Assembly: GCA_030733815.1 (NCBI GenBank)
Contig: JAUZQE010000008.1
Coordinates: forward strand, 32,977-96,976
Direction of reading: 5' to 3'
DNA length: 64,000 nt
Origin: Yanghanlia caeni
GTDB taxonomy: Bacteria; Pseudomonadota; Gammaproteobacteria; Burkholderiales; Burkholderiaceae_B
Shown piece after piece: positions 1 to 9,116 of this stretch. The notes beneath the pieces were generated by a model that was not told the DNA's origin, made no database searches, and was given only the letters and a program-made list of their open reading frames with translations. Within the stretch, counting starts at the first letter, position 1; each line of letters starts with the position of its first letter. The translations under genes and the position numbers were made by a program.

Positions 1-1
1 A

Positions 2-688
2 TTCCGCAACGACCTGGTCGAGTGGATGTCCAGCATGACCTACCAGGCGGCATCAGGGGGTGGGGCGCAGCACATGCGCGAACTGCTTACCCAATTCGGT
101 CTGCTCAATGCATCGGTCAAACACCTGCTTGACGACCCTGCATCGGCCATTCTCGAGATCGACCGTGGCGTTCTTGCAACACAACAAGACAGCGCACTGC
201 CCACCGATCACTTTGGCGTACCGCTGGGTGGCAACCTCATTCCCTGGATCGACAAAGATCTGGGCAACGGTGTTTCGCGCGAGGAATGGAAGGCCGAAGC
301 CGAAACCAACAAGATCCTCGGTCGCGGCGAAGCCTTTGGTACTGCGCCTGTTCCGGTCGATGGGCTGTGCGTGCGCATCGGCGCCATGCGCTGCCACAGT
401 CAGGCGCTCACGATCAAGCTGCGACGCGACGTTCCGCTTGATGAAATCAGCGACATCATTGCGCAAGGCTCGCAGTGGGCAAAGGTCGTGCCCAACGAAC
501 GTGAAGCCACCATGCGTGAATTGACGCCCGTGGCGGTCACCGGTACGCTCGACATTCCCGTTGGCCGTCTGCGCAAGATGTCCATGGGGCCCGAATATCT
601 GAGTGCGTTCACGGTTGGCGACCAGCTGTTGTGGGGCGCGGCCGAACCGTTACGCCGTATGTTGCGTATAGCCCTGGGTGAGCTCTGA
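2..688 (+). CDS. asd: Aspartate-semialdehyde dehydrogenase, C-terminal part (5' end outside window)
   Basis: This is the C-terminal portion of aspartate-beta-semialdehyde dehydrogenase, which reduces beta-aspartyl phosphate with NADPH on the route to Lys, Thr, Met and diaminopimelate. The frame is open from base 2, so the gene begins upstream of the window and the ATGs at 26 and later are internal. The visible part has the [16 protein letters not shown] segment that follows the catalytic Cys region (the Cys itself lies outside), and the substrate-binding [16 protein letters not shown] block with the conserved Arg and His. The stop overlaps the fimV start region, so the two genes are probably co-transcribed. 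The asd-fimV-truA order is common in betaproteobacteria. Family identity is firm; only the 5' end is missing. Confidence 0.95.
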   Translation, partial: FRNDLVEWMSSMTYQAASGGGAQHMRELLTQFGLLNASVKHLLDDPASAILEIDRGVLATQQDSALPTDHFGVPLGGNLIPWIDKDLGNGVSREEWKAEAETNKILGRGEAFGTAPVPVDGLCVRIGAMRCHSQALTIKLRRDVPLDEISDIIAQGSQWAKVVPNEREATMRELTPVAVTGTLDIPVGRLRKMSMGPEYLSAFTVGDQLLWGAAEPLRRMLRIALGEL

Positions 689-692
689 AACC

Positions 693-2789
693 ATGTTGAC
701 GTCGCGTCGAAGTTCCTTTCCGGCCGCACTGGCCGTCAAAGCCTCTATCCTTACCGGAACTTTCCTCGCGACGTCGCTCGTGCTTTCGGCTGCGCATGCG
801 GTGGGATTCGGCCATTCCCGCATCGTTTCCGCACCCGGCCAGCCGCTGCACATCGAAATTCCCGTCACCGACCTCACACAGGCCGATATCGACACGCTGC
901 GGGCCACACCCGCGCCGGTCGATGCCTGGCAGCAGGTGGGCATGACACCGCCCGTGCCGCTTGATTCCATGCGGCTGGTGCTGCTCGATGGCTACCGCCC
1001 GGGTGTGAAGGTCATTCGCCTGCGCTCCGACCAGCCATCGCAACAACCCATCGTCGACGTATTGCTCGACATTCGCAGTGCGTCGGGTCAGCAGCGCTAC
1101 CAGGTCAGTCTTCTGGCGCATGCCGATCCGCAAGGCGTGCAACGCGCCCAGGTCGGCGCAGCTTCCGGCGCGCGGGCCATCGACGGCCGCGCTACCTCTG
1201 GCACAGCGGCAGATCATCCTTCGGCCGGCACCCAGATTCGCGTACGCTCCGGCGACACGATGTTTGCCATCGCGCGGCGCAACGCCGTGCAGGGTGTCAC
1301 CGTCTACCAGATGATGATCGCGCTGCAGCGGGCCAATCCCGACGCGTTCATACACGACAACGTCAATCTCGTTCGGGCTGGAGCCACGCTCACGATGCCC
1401 GATTACGCAACCCTCACCGCGCTGTCCGATCGCGAGGCGCGGCGTATTTTCCAACAGCATGCGCAGGCATTTGCGCGCTACCGTCAGCGTAGCAGCGGTG
1501 CCGATATCGCGGCGGTCGCAACGTCCGGGCCGGCTGCAGCGCAAGGTGAAGTGGCGCAGGCCGCTTCCGCGCCTGCCCCGGCTGAAAGCGCGGTCCCGCC
1601 CGCCGGTGGCGACCGTCTGCGGCTTTCGGGTGGTGCGGGCACAGGTGAGTCCGGTAATGCTGGTGCCGCTGCGGGCACCGCTGTGAATGGATCAGCACAT
1701 GCAGGCGCCGCAGCAGGTACCGAGGCAGGTCGTGCTGCCGGTGCGGCGGGTGGCGGTGCAAATGGAGCGACCGACGACCGCCCCGGTGTGAATCTGCTGG
1801 CTGCTTCCGGCGCTATTGCCTCAGACGCCATGCCTCACGGCCCGTCCTCGGGCCAGAACGCAGGCTCCGGTGCCAACGGCGCTGCGGGCGGGCAGGGCGC
1901 TACGGGCACTGCAAGCGGCAACGGTACGTCGGCCTCGGTGTTCGACGACGACGAGGCGGCGCGCCGCAAGAATATAGAAGAGTCCCGTTCGCGGGTCATC
2001 GAACTGGAAGACAACGTGCGCCACATCAGCGAGGCTCTGCAGAAGCAGGGGCACGTGGCAGCCGAAGCGGCGCTTGAAGGCGCGCGAAGTGTTACCGAGG
2101 TCATCAAGGAAGCGATTGAAGAAGCGATCGGCCTCGCCGACGACGAAACCGGCGAGTCGGCCGATACGCAGGCTTCGGGTGTCGCCCCCGATGCATCCGG
2201 TGCACCGGCTGCTGGTGCAGGGGGCAGCGCGGCGGGGGTCGAACCGGCTGCCGGGGCACCCGGCACCACGGCTGGCGCCGGTGCCGAAGCGGCGAGCGAC
2301 GCGGGCGCGGCAGCACCGGGTAGGGGTGGTGCTGCCGCTTCGTCCACCGCTGATGCCGCAGCCACGGATTCCGCTGCGGCGGGTGCCGCAGGTTCAGACG
2401 CCATGCAGCCCCCCGGTGCGCCCGCTGCCGGCGTTGCTGCGGGTACGCCGACCACTGGCGCTTCGGCACCGGGGGCAACGCCCGGCGGTGCGTCCGCTGG
2501 CGCGCCGGCATCGCAGGCTGCGCCGGGCCCGGTTGTAGCCGATGGATCAGCCGCCAAGGCTCCCCGGAAGACGTCGTGGCTGCAGGAGAACCTGTTGCTG
2601 ACCCTCGGCGGCGGGCTGGTGTTGCTGATTCTGATCGTGGTCTGGATCCTCAAGCGCATTGGTGCTTCGGAACGCAACGCCTTTGAAAGCGACAGCCCCA
2701 TTACCGATTCAATGGTGCGCGAAAAACTGCGTGATATCGATCTGGAGCTCGATCACTCTCGTTCCGGGGGCGGGCGGCCAGGCGAGTGA
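693..2789 (+). CDS. fimV: FimV-like pilus/polar-assembly protein
   Basis: FimV family inner-membrane protein (about 698 aa), linked in other bacteria to type IV pilus assembly and polar organisation. A signal sequence ends near the AHAVGFG segment (residues about 25-35) and is followed by the FimV N-terminal domain. A LysM peptidoglycan-binding domain lies at about residues 177-240 ([16 protein letters not shown]). A long Ala/Gly/Ser/Pro-rich spacer follows, with a short coiled coil at about 423-452. One membrane helix lies at about 632-655, and the short cytoplasmic tail is acidic and basic. The ATG at 693 is preferred; an in-frame GTG at 678 would overlap the asd stop. The stop overlaps the truA ATG by one base. 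The low-complexity spacer is unlikely to be conserved even in close relatives. Confidence 0.88.
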   Translation: MLTSRRSSFPAALAVKASILTGTFLATSLVLSAAHAVGFGHSRIVSAPGQPLHIEIPVTDLTQADIDTLRATPAPVDAWQQVGMTPPVPLDSMRLVLLDGYRPGVKVIRLRSDQPSQQPIVDVLLDIRSASGQQRYQVSLLAHADPQGVQRAQVGAASGARAIDGRATSGTAADHPSAGTQIRVRSGDTMFAIARRNAVQGVTVYQMMIALQRANPDAFIHDNVNLVRAGATLTMPDYATLTALSDREARRIFQQHAQAFARYRQRSSGADIAAVATSGPAAAQGEVAQAASAPAPAESAVPPAGGDRLRLSGGAGTGESGNAGAAAGTAVNGSAHAGAAAGTEAGRAAGAAGGGANGATDDRPGVNLLAASGAIASDAMPHGPSSGQNAGSGANGAAGGQGATGTASGNGTSASVFDDDEAARRKNIEESRSRVIELEDNVRHISEALQKQGHVAAEAALEGARSVTEVIKEAIEEAIGLADDETGESADTQASGVAPDASGAPAAGAGGSAAGVEPAAGAPGTTAGAGAEAASDAGAAAPGRGGAAASSTADAAATDSAAAGAAGSDAMQPPGAPAAGVAAGTPTTGASAPGATPGGASAGAPASQAAPGPVVADGSAAKAPRKTSWLQENLLLTLGGGLVLLILIVVWILKRIGASERNAFESDSPITDSMVREKLRDIDLELDHSRSGGGRPGE

Positions 2790-3592
2790 TGTCGCGCATC
2801 GCACTGGGCATCAGCTACGACGGCGCCCCCTGGCAGGGGTGGCAGACACAACCCGGCGGTCGTACCGTTCAAGACACTCTTGAAGCGGCGCTCGCTTCAT
2901 TTCTGGCGCAACCGGTCTCTACGATCTGCGCAGGGCGAACCGATACCGGCGTGCATGCGCTCGAGCAGGTGGTGCATCTCGACACACCGGTGCAACGCAG
3001 AATGGAATCCTGGGTGCGCGGCGTCAATGCCCACATGCCGCCCTCGATTCGCGTGCAGTGGGCGCATGCGGTTCCCGATGATTTTCATGCGCGGTATTCG
3101 GCCACTTCGCGCAGCTATGTGTATCTGTTGCGCTCGCACCGCGTGGCGAGCCCCATTCTGCATGGCAAGGTGGGTTGGGTGCATCGCCCGCTCGATCTGC
3201 AGCGCATGCGGGCCGCCGCGCAGCTTTTGCTCGGCGAGCACGATTTCAGCGCCTTCCGTTCGTCGGAGTGTCAGGCGGCCAGCCCCGTTCGGCATTTGCA
3301 GCGGATCGACATTACGGCTTGCGGCGACCTGTTCCTTTTTTTCTTTCAGGCCAATGCATTTCTTCACCACATGGTGCGCAACCTCATGGGCGCACTGGTC
3401 GAGGTTGGCAAAGGGGCACTGCCACCGCAGCACATGACCGCATTACTGGCGCAACGCGACCGGCGCCTGGCCCCCCCGACGTTTCAGGCGGCGGGCTTAT
3501 ACCTGGTGAAGGCGCACTACCCGGACCGCTTCGCGCTGCCGTCGGTGCCGGTTGATGCTTTGCTGGCATCGCATTTTGGCCTGAGGGTGTGA
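2789..3592 (+). CDS. truA: tRNA pseudouridine(38-40) synthase TruA
   Basis: TruA (267 aa) converts uridines 38-40 of the tRNA anticodon stem-loop to pseudouridine. The catalytic-Asp motif GRTDTGVHA is intact, with Asp at about residue 52, and the N-terminal [11 protein letters not shown] and the C-terminal [17 protein letters not shown] blocks are typical. The start is the ATG inside TGATG, overlapping the fimV stop by one base, which points to translational coupling; an upstream in-frame GTG at 2786 is less likely. Length and motifs match the family throughout. The truA-trpF neighbourhood is conserved in many betaproteobacteria, but here a TRAP transporter pair separates the two. Confidence 0.96.
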   Translation: MSRIALGISYDGAPWQGWQTQPGGRTVQDTLEAALASFLAQPVSTICAGRTDTGVHALEQVVHLDTPVQRRMESWVRGVNAHMPPSIRVQWAHAVPDDFHARYSATSRSYVYLLRSHRVASPILHGKVGWVHRPLDLQRMRAAAQLLLGEHDFSAFRSSECQAASPVRHLQRIDITACGDLFLFFFQANAFLHHMVRNLMGALVEVGKGALPPQHMTALLAQRDRRLAPPTFQAAGLYLVKAHYPDRFALPSVPVDALLASHFGLRV

Positions 3593-3669
3593 GGGTTGAT
3601 CCCCTCGTTCACTTTACCTGGTGTTACGCTAAAATCCGTGAGTTTTTCCACCCCGGACAAGGGCAGGCA

Positions 3670-4281
3670 ATGAAATTTCTTTTGGCGGTGTCGCGCTTCA
3701 TCGATGCGATCAACCGGCATATCGGGCAGGCCGTCACGTGGCTGACGTTAATCGTGGTGTTCGTCAGCGCCGGCAATGCCGTCGTTCGCAAGGTTTTTCA
3801 CACCAGTTCGAATGCATGGCTCGAACTGCAATGGTACCTGTTTGGTGCCATATTTCTTCTTGCCGCCGGGTATACGTTCCTGCGCAATGAGCACGTGCGG
3901 GTCGACGTTCTGGCCATGCGCTTTTCCGCGCGCGCTCAGGTTTACATTGAGATTATTGGAATTGTGTTTTTCCTGTTTCCTGCTGCCGCACTCATCTTCT
4001 GGCTGTCTTTGCCGTACTTCTACGAATCGTATCGCCTGCAGGAACTCTCCTCGAACACCGGCGGGCTCATCCGGTGGCCGGTGAAACTGCTCATTCCGGT
4101 TGGATTCGGCCTGTTGATGCTCAGTGGTGTATCGCGCCTGATCAAGTGCATTGCTTTTCTTGCGGGGGCGGGGCCGAATCCCATGGTCCCGGAGAAAACG
4201 ACCTCGGCCGAAGAAGAACTTGCAGAGGAAATTCGAAAGCGTAATGAAGCCCGCCTGAATGGCGGCGTACAGGGGCAATAG
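3670..4281 (+). CDS. TRAP transporter small permease subunit (DctQ family)
   Basis: Four-helix small membrane subunit of a tripartite ATP-independent periplasmic transporter (203 aa). Hydrophobic segments lie at about residues 17-37, 50-70, 90-115 and 135-157, with the family's WLELQWYLFGAIFLLAAGYTF-like second helix. The C-terminal 35 residues form a charged, probably helical tail (Glu/Lys/Arg-rich). The start is set at the first ATG of the hydrophobic protein; the open frame extends to 3589 but would add a non-membrane leader. It lies two bases before the large permease gene and must act with it. No DctP-type binding protein is encoded anywhere in the window, so the substrate cannot be inferred. 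Confidence 0.85.
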   Translation: MKFLLAVSRFIDAINRHIGQAVTWLTLIVVFVSAGNAVVRKVFHTSSNAWLELQWYLFGAIFLLAAGYTFLRNEHVRVDVLAMRFSARAQVYIEIIGIVFFLFPAAALIFWLSLPYFYESYRLQELSSNTGGLIRWPVKLLIPVGFGLLMLSGVSRLIKCIAFLAGAGPNPMVPEKTTSAEEELAEEIRKRNEARLNGGVQGQ

Positions 4282-4283
4282 GC

Positions 4284-6035
4284 ATGGAGTTCGTTGTCGA
4301 CAATCTTGCCCCCATCATGTTCTTCAACCTGGTGGTGTTTTTGCTGCTGGGCTTTCCCGTGGCGTTCACGCTTGCCGCAATCGGCATTCTGTATGGGCTG
4401 ATCGCCATCGAGTTCGGGCTGATGCAGCCGGCGCTGTTCCAGGCGCTGCCAAACCGGGTGTTCGGCATCATTTCCAACGATACGTTGCTGGCCGTGCCGT
4501 TCTTTACGTTAATGGGGCTCATACTCGAACGATCCGGAATGGCCGAAGACCTGCTCGAAACAGTGGGGCAGCTGTTCGGGCCCATACGAGGCGGCCTGGC
4601 CATTGCCGTCGTGGTGGTGGGTGCCATGCTGGCCGCCACCACAGGTGTCGTATCGGCGTCGGTAATCTCGATGGGCCTCATCTCGTTGCCCATCATGCTT
4701 CGCTACGGCTACGACCGGCGGCTCGCGTCGGGCGTCATTGCAGCTTCCGGCACCTTGTCGCAGATCATTCCGCCGTCTCTGGTGCTGATCATTCTGGCCG
4801 ACCAGCTCGGCCGATCGATCGGCGACATGTACCGTGGCGCCATGGTGCCGGGCTTGTTGCTCGCCAGTGCATATATCGGCTACGTGGTGCTCATGAGCCT
4901 GATACGGCCGTCCAGCGCACCTGCGTTGCCGAAAGAAGCGCGGCTTTACGACCGGCCCGACGGTACGCGCGGGCTGAAATCGCTGCTGGTGCTTACGCTC
5001 ATTTCCGCATCGGTCGCGTACTTTGGGTCGGAGTACTATTTCCGCACCCACGATAGCGTGCCGGTAGACGAGCGCGTGGTCATCGTGCTGCTGGTCTGGG
5101 GCGTCACGTCGTGGGTCATCGCACTGGTGAACCGAGCGCTGCGGCTCAAACTGCTGTCGCCCATTGCCGAGCGGGTTACGTTCGTGATGATTCCACCACT
5201 GTTCCTCATCTTCCTGGTGCTGGGCACGATCTTCATCGGCGTGGCCACGCCTACAGAGGGTGGCGCAATGGGTGCAGTGGGCGCCCTGGCCATGGCGGTT
5301 TCGCGTGGGCGGTTCTCCTGGAAGCTGCTGCGCCAGGCCATGGACACCACCACAAAGCTATCGTGTTTCGTGGTGTTTATCCTGGTGGGCTCCACGGTTT
5401 TCACGCTCAGCTTCCGCGGCATCAACGGCGACCTCTGGGTGGAACACCTGCTCATCGACCTGCCTGGCGGTGAATGGGGCTTCATCATCTTTGTCAGCAT
5501 CTTTACGTTTCTGCTTGCCTTCTTCCTCGATTTTTTCGAGCTGGCGTTCATCATCGTGCCGCTGCTGGGCCCGGTGGCCGACAAGCTCGGCATCGACCTC
5601 ATCTGGTTCGGGGTACTGCTGGCCGTGAACATGCAGACCTCGTTCATGCATCCGCCTTTTGGTTTTGCCTTGTTCTACCTGCGTTCCGTGGCACCCAAAG
5701 AGGCGTACCGCGACAAGGTTTCCGGCAAGATGACCGAACCCGTCACCACCGGCCAGATCTACTGGGGGTCGGTGCCGTTCATCTGCATTCAGCTGCTCAT
5801 GGTGGTGGCCGTCATGGTGTTCCCCGGCATGGTTACGCACTATAAAGACGATATTCAGATGGTCGACCCGTCCACGGTTGAATTTGGTGTGGGCGACGTC
5901 TATGGTACCGATAGCTTTGGAGACCCGGGCTCCATGTTCGGTGGCTCCGATCCTGCCGCGGCGTTTGGCGCGCCCGGCGGTCAGGGCGGCAATCAGGGCG
6001 GTGCGGCAGACGATCCGGCCGCAGCGTTCCGGTGA
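4284..6035 (+). CDS. TRAP transporter large permease subunit (DctM family)
   Basis: Large, ion-coupled channel subunit of a TRAP transporter (583 aa, longer than the roughly 430 aa of simple DctM proteins). Many hydrophobic helices are visible from residue 10 to about 520. Family landmarks include LGFPVAFTLAAIGILYGL near the N-terminus, ASGTLSQIIPPSLVLIILAD, VATPTEGGAMGAVGALAMA, and the late MQTSFMHPPFGFALFYLR segment. Extra length comes from an inserted region at about 205-300 and a C-terminal soluble tail of about 60 residues ending in a Gly/Gln/Ala-rich stretch. It pairs with the adjacent DctQ protein. The tail is unusual and may be a docking segment, which is inference only. The missing binding protein may be encoded elsewhere. 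Confidence 0.9.
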   Translation: MEFVVDNLAPIMFFNLVVFLLLGFPVAFTLAAIGILYGLIAIEFGLMQPALFQALPNRVFGIISNDTLLAVPFFTLMGLILERSGMAEDLLETVGQLFGPIRGGLAIAVVVVGAMLAATTGVVSASVISMGLISLPIMLRYGYDRRLASGVIAASGTLSQIIPPSLVLIILADQLGRSIGDMYRGAMVPGLLLASAYIGYVVLMSLIRPSSAPALPKEARLYDRPDGTRGLKSLLVLTLISASVAYFGSEYYFRTHDSVPVDERVVIVLLVWGVTSWVIALVNRALRLKLLSPIAERVTFVMIPPLFLIFLVLGTIFIGVATPTEGGAMGAVGALAMAVSRGRFSWKLLRQAMDTTTKLSCFVVFILVGSTVFTLSFRGINGDLWVEHLLIDLPGGEWGFIIFVSIFTFLLAFFLDFFELAFIIVPLLGPVADKLGIDLIWFGVLLAVNMQTSFMHPPFGFALFYLRSVAPKEAYRDKVSGKMTEPVTTGQIYWGSVPFICIQLLMVVAVMVFPGMVTHYKDDIQMVDPSTVEFGVGDVYGTDSFGDPGSMFGGSDPAAAFGAPGGQGGNQGGAADDPAAAFR

Positions 6036-6053
6036 TTTCAGGAGTTCATCACT

Positions 6054-6719
6054 ATGAGTGGGCGTACCCGTATCAAGCTTTGCGGTTTCACGCGTGCCGA
6101 AGACATTCAGGCTGCGGTAGCCGCGGGTGTTGATGCGCTGGGCATGATTTTCTTCTCGAAGAGCCAGAGGGCCGTAACCATCGCGCAGGCCCAGGCGCTG
6201 CGTCAGCAGATTCCGGCTTTTGTCGACCTGGTCGCGTTGTTCGTGAACCCCGACCCGGCCTATGTGCAAGAGGTCATCGAGGCCGTCTCACCCGACCTGC
6301 TGCAGTTTCATGGCAATGAGTCGCCGCAAGACTGCGAGCGTTACGGCAAGCGCTATATTCGCGCATTTCGTGTCGGCTCGCCGGGGCTCGACACGCGCGA
6401 AGACGTGCTGGCCGAATGCCGCGAGTACGCAAGCGCGTCTGCATGGCTGTTCGACAGTCACAGTGCTGCATATGGCGGCAGCGGCCACGGGTTCGACCAT
6501 TCCCTGCTTGCATCGGTCGTTACGGCCAGCGACGCGCGGCCCATGATTCTCGCCGGCGGCCTCACGCCCGAAAACGTGGGTGACGGCATACGGCGCCTGC
6601 GCCCGTATGCCGTCGACGTCAGCACCGGTATCGAGGTATCGCCCGGTGTGAAATCACCCGAAAAAATTGACGCCTTCGTGCGCGCCGTTCAGATCGAAAC
6701 GCAAAAACTCAACGACTAA
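6054..6719 (+). CDS. trpF: Phosphoribosylanthranilate isomerase
   Basis: TrpF (221 aa) catalyses the Amadori rearrangement of N-(5'-phosphoribosyl)anthranilate in tryptophan biosynthesis. It is a single-domain beta/alpha barrel. The catalytic Cys lies in RIKLCGFTR near residue 11, and the general-acid Asp lies in the YAVDVSTGIE block near residue 187. The phosphate-binding ILAGGLTPENV and the following DVSTGIE segments are intact. An AGGAG ribosome-binding site lies 9-10 bases before the ATG. It follows the TRAP pair by 18 bases and is probably in the same transcript. In many relatives trpB and trpA follow; here the next gene is a convergent regulator, so trpF is the last gene of its unit. 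Confidence 0.96.
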   Translation: MSGRTRIKLCGFTRAEDIQAAVAAGVDALGMIFFSKSQRAVTIAQAQALRQQIPAFVDLVALFVNPDPAYVQEVIEAVSPDLLQFHGNESPQDCERYGKRYIRAFRVGSPGLDTREDVLAECREYASASAWLFDSHSAAYGGSGHGFDHSLLASVVTASDARPMILAGGLTPENVGDGIRRLRPYAVDVSTGIEVSPGVKSPEKIDAFVRAVQIETQKLND

Positions 6720-6737
6720 ATTTGCAGGCCGAAGCGG

Positions 6738-7469
6738 TCACCCGGAGGTTAAATCGTCGCCGGGTGGCGCGGCGAACGTGCGAATATCGGTGATCGTGAT
6801 GCCGTTACGGTGCCGCCGAATCAGCCCCGATCGCTCGAACGACGCCAATGTCTGGTTCAACCACGTTCTGCTGACCCCCACCATGCTGGCCAGGTCTTCC
6901 TGGGTGAGGCCCCGAATCTCGCGCGCGTGGCCGTCGGGGCTGGCATCGTCTTGCATGGCCAGGCGGGCCATGATGCGGCGCAGGTTGATTGCGGCGGGTT
7001 GCAGCACCACGAGGCCGCTGCGCCGCATACTGTCGTAGGCTTGTGCGGCCAGAATGCGCGTGATGTTGCGGGCGAACTGCGGAATGGTGTCGAGCAGCGT
7101 ATGAAGCGCGCTTTGCGGCAGCATCAGCAGCTCGACGGGGTCCAGGCTTTCCGCCGTAAGCGAGCGGCGCACACCCAGATACGCGCTGACGAGGCCGATG
7201 ATGTAGTCGTCGGCCCAGATGCCGGTCGTGAACTCTGCACCGCTTTCGGTGGTATGGATGATGCGAACCCGGCCCGAAACAATAACGTAGAACGATTGCG
7301 CGGGTTCGCCCTGATTGAAAATGCGGTGCCGCGCGGCGTGGCTGCGCCGGATCAGGTAGCGATTGACCTGATCCAGCTCGGCAGGGGTGAGCGACTGCAG
7401 GGCAGTCGACCAATTGGTGGCGATCGTTTCGTCGGCAGTCGACACAGGTTTTGCTAGCGGATCTGGCAC
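6738..7469 (-). CDS. Crp/Fnr-family transcriptional regulator
   Basis: Regulator of about 243 aa with an N-terminal cyclic-nucleotide-binding-type beta-barrel (about residues 25-140, with IFNQGEPAQSFYVIVSGRVRI), a dimerisation helix, and a C-terminal winged helix-turn-helix. The HTH runs from LTQEDLASMVGVSRTWLNQTL, with recognition helix SRTWLNQTLASFERSGLI. No Fnr-type N-terminal Cys cluster is present, so an oxygen-sensing Fe-S cluster is unlikely. Starts are uncertain: GTG at 7469 lies inside a perfect dyad, and GTG at 7445 is eight codons in; the longer open frame overlaps the upstream gene. It is the last gene of a minus-strand series after a Bug protein and a Rid protein, and may control them or itself. 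Confidence 0.85.
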   Translation of the reverse strand: MPDPLAKPVSTADETIATNWSTALQSLTPAELDQVNRYLIRRSHAARHRIFNQGEPAQSFYVIVSGRVRIIHTTESGAEFTTGIWADDYIIGLVSAYLGVRRSLTAESLDPVELLMLPQSALHTLLDTIPQFARNITRILAAQAYDSMRRSGLVVLQPAAINLRRIMARLAMQDDASPDGHAREIRGLTQEDLASMVGVSRTWLNQTLASFERSGLIRRHRNGITITDIRTFAAPPGDDLTSG

Positions 7470-7487
7470 ACTGTGGATTGTGCCAGA
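7462..7487. promoter_or_regulatory. Perfect 9-bp dyad at the start of the Crp/Fnr gene
   Basis: TCTGGCACA at 7462-7470 and its exact reverse complement TGTGCCAGA at 7479-7487 flank an 8-base centre, a geometry fitting a dimeric Crp/Fnr protein. It sits in the short gap between the Rid-family stop (7495) and the Crp/Fnr gene and overlaps that gene's first GTG. As RNA it would form a hairpin but has no U-run, so an operator is more likely than a terminator. Autoregulation is inference. Confidence 0.55.
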
Positions 7488-7494
7488 ACACCGT

Positions 7495-7905
7495 CTAGTT
7501 GGCAGGCAGTACCGCCTCCGCTTCCACTTCCAGCAGCAGGCCTTCCCGGGCAAGTGAGGCCACGCCCACCATGGTGCTGGCCGGCAGCTGATCGTGCACC
7601 AGGAAGGGCTTGCGCGCTTCACGAATGGTACGCGCCGCCTGCGCGTTCAGGTTCACGACGAAATAGGTCAGCTTGATCACGTGCTCGAAGCCGAGATCCA
7701 CCGCCTTCAACGCGCGGCCGATGTTCTCGAGCGTTTGCTGCGTCTGCCGGGCGAGATCGCCCTCACCGACGATTTCGCCCGCGTCGTTGTAGGCTACCTG
7801 GCCCGAGACGAACACGCGCTTGCCAACCGTATCGACCGCCACATGCGAGAAACCGTTAGGCGTGGCGAGGGTTTCCGGATTCACGACGCGAATCTGTCTG
7901 GTCAT
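7495..7905 (-). CDS. Rid-family (YjgF/YER057c/UK114) protein lacking the RidA arginine
   Basis: Small Rid-fold protein (136 aa), a family of trimers that in RidA hydrolyses reactive enamines/imines. The GKRVFVSGQVAYNDAGEIVG and LENIGRALKAVDLGFEHVIK segments are diagnostic. In archetypal RidA a catalytic Arg follows the PA of the PARSxVEV motif. Here the equivalent reads LPASTMVGVASL, with Ser in that place, so imine deaminase activity of the RidA type is doubtful and the ridA symbol is withheld. The ATG at 7905 is preferred because a GGGGG element lies 6 bases upstream; an ATG at 7917 is possible. It is 15 bases after the Bug gene and probably co-transcribed with it. Confidence 0.85.
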   Translation of the reverse strand: MTRQIRVVNPETLATPNGFSHVAVDTVGKRVFVSGQVAYNDAGEIVGEGDLARQTQQTLENIGRALKAVDLGFEHVIKLTYFVVNLNAQAARTIREARKPFLVHDQLPASTMVGVASLAREGLLLEVEAEAVLPAN

Positions 7906-7919
7906 GCGAACCCCCATCC

Positions 7920-8894
7920 TTATTCCAGATCGAGGTTGCCCGGAGCCAGCAGCTCGGCATACATCGCCTGCTCCTGGTGCACGCGCTGCTTGAAGGTGGC
8001 GGGGTCGGAACCCACGACTTCGGCACCCACGGTTTCCAGTGCTTCGCGAATTTCGGCACTCTGCACGGCCTTGGCGGCGCTGCGGCTCAGGGCTTCGATC
8101 ACGTCGGCGGATGTGCCCTTGGGCACCACGAAACCAAACCAGGCCGTGAAGTCTTCGGTGGCACCCGAAATTTCGTTGGCGGTGGGAACGTCGGGTGTCA
8201 GCGGCGAGCGCTTTGTACCCAATGTGGCCAGCGGGCGCAGTTTGCCGGCGTTGATATGCGGCAGGGTGGCCACCAGCGTATCGACTACGGCATCGAGATG
8301 CCCGCCCATGAGGTTGGTCAGTGCCGGTGCGCTGCCCGGGAAGGCGACGTGCAGCAGGTTGGCACCGGTGGCGCGTGCAAGCACTTCGGTACCGATGTGG
8401 TTCGAGGTGCCGATACCCATCGTTCCGTAGGTGACCGGTGCGCTGCGCTTCTTCGAGTCATCAAGCATGTCTTGCAGCGTCTTGTACGGCGACTCGGCAG
8501 GCACCACGATCACGTTCTGTACCGACATCAGCATCGAGACATATTCGAATGACTCGGTGGGAGAATAGTTCAGCTCGACGCCACGGTGCTGGTTGATGGC
8601 GAGCGTTGCGTTACTGGCGAGCAGAATCGTGTAGCCATCGGGGTTCGCGCGCGATACCGAGGCTGCGGCGACGGCGGTTGCGGCCCCGGGGCGATTTTCG
8701 ACCACGACCGATTGGCCGAAGTCTTCCGACATGCTTTGCGCGACGCGCCGCACCAGGAAGTCGGCCGTGCCACCGGGCGAGTAGGGCACGACGATCGTAA
8801 GCGGTTTATCGAACGTGACGGTGGCTGATGCCTGAGCAGGCATCAGAACGGAGGTAAGGGTCACTGCGCCAAGCAGCTTCCAAAAGCGTTTCAT
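7920..8894 (-). CDS. Bug-family tripartite tricarboxylate transporter substrate-binding protein
   Basis: Periplasmic binding protein (324 aa) of the Bug/TctC family, which is greatly expanded in Alcaligenaceae and binds small carboxylates, amino acids or aromatics. A signal peptide ends near PAQASA (residue about 24). Family motifs include the N-terminal IVVPYSPGGTADFLVR loop, the NRPGAATAVAA helix, and the domain-2 GTSNHIGTEVLAR and PLATLGTKRSPLTPDVPT blocks. No TctA/TctB membrane subunits are adjacent, which is usual for orphan Bug proteins. Its companions are a Rid-family gene and a Crp/Fnr regulator downstream on the same strand. The ligand cannot be read from the sequence. Confidence 0.92.
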   Translation of the reverse strand: MKRFWKLLGAVTLTSVLMPAQASATVTFDKPLTIVVPYSPGGTADFLVRRVAQSMSEDFGQSVVVENRPGAATAVAAASVSRANPDGYTILLASNATLAINQHRGVELNYSPTESFEYVSMLMSVQNVIVVPAESPYKTLQDMLDDSKKRSAPVTYGTMGIGTSNHIGTEVLARATGANLLHVAFPGSAPALTNLMGGHLDAVVDTLVATLPHINAGKLRPLATLGTKRSPLTPDVPTANEISGATEDFTAWFGFVVPKGTSADVIEALSRSAAKAVQSAEIREALETVGAEVVGSDPATFKQRVHQEQAMYAELLAPGNLDLE

Positions 8895-9116
8895 AGAACA
8901 ACTCCAACAATGGTCAATGCCAGGAAGCCTGAGTTTGGAATGTTTGCCGAAGGCTGTCTGTTAAGAAGTTGACTTCCGGGCGTGGGGGATCGCTTCATAA
9001 TCGGTGGCAGCATTACCCGCAGCGAAGTGAAGCCCCCTTGGGATGCCCTTTCAGCGCATCCCTGGTGCGTGCGATCGGTGCAGGGTCGGTCGTGAATTCA
9101 TTTGAGAGAGTACGTA

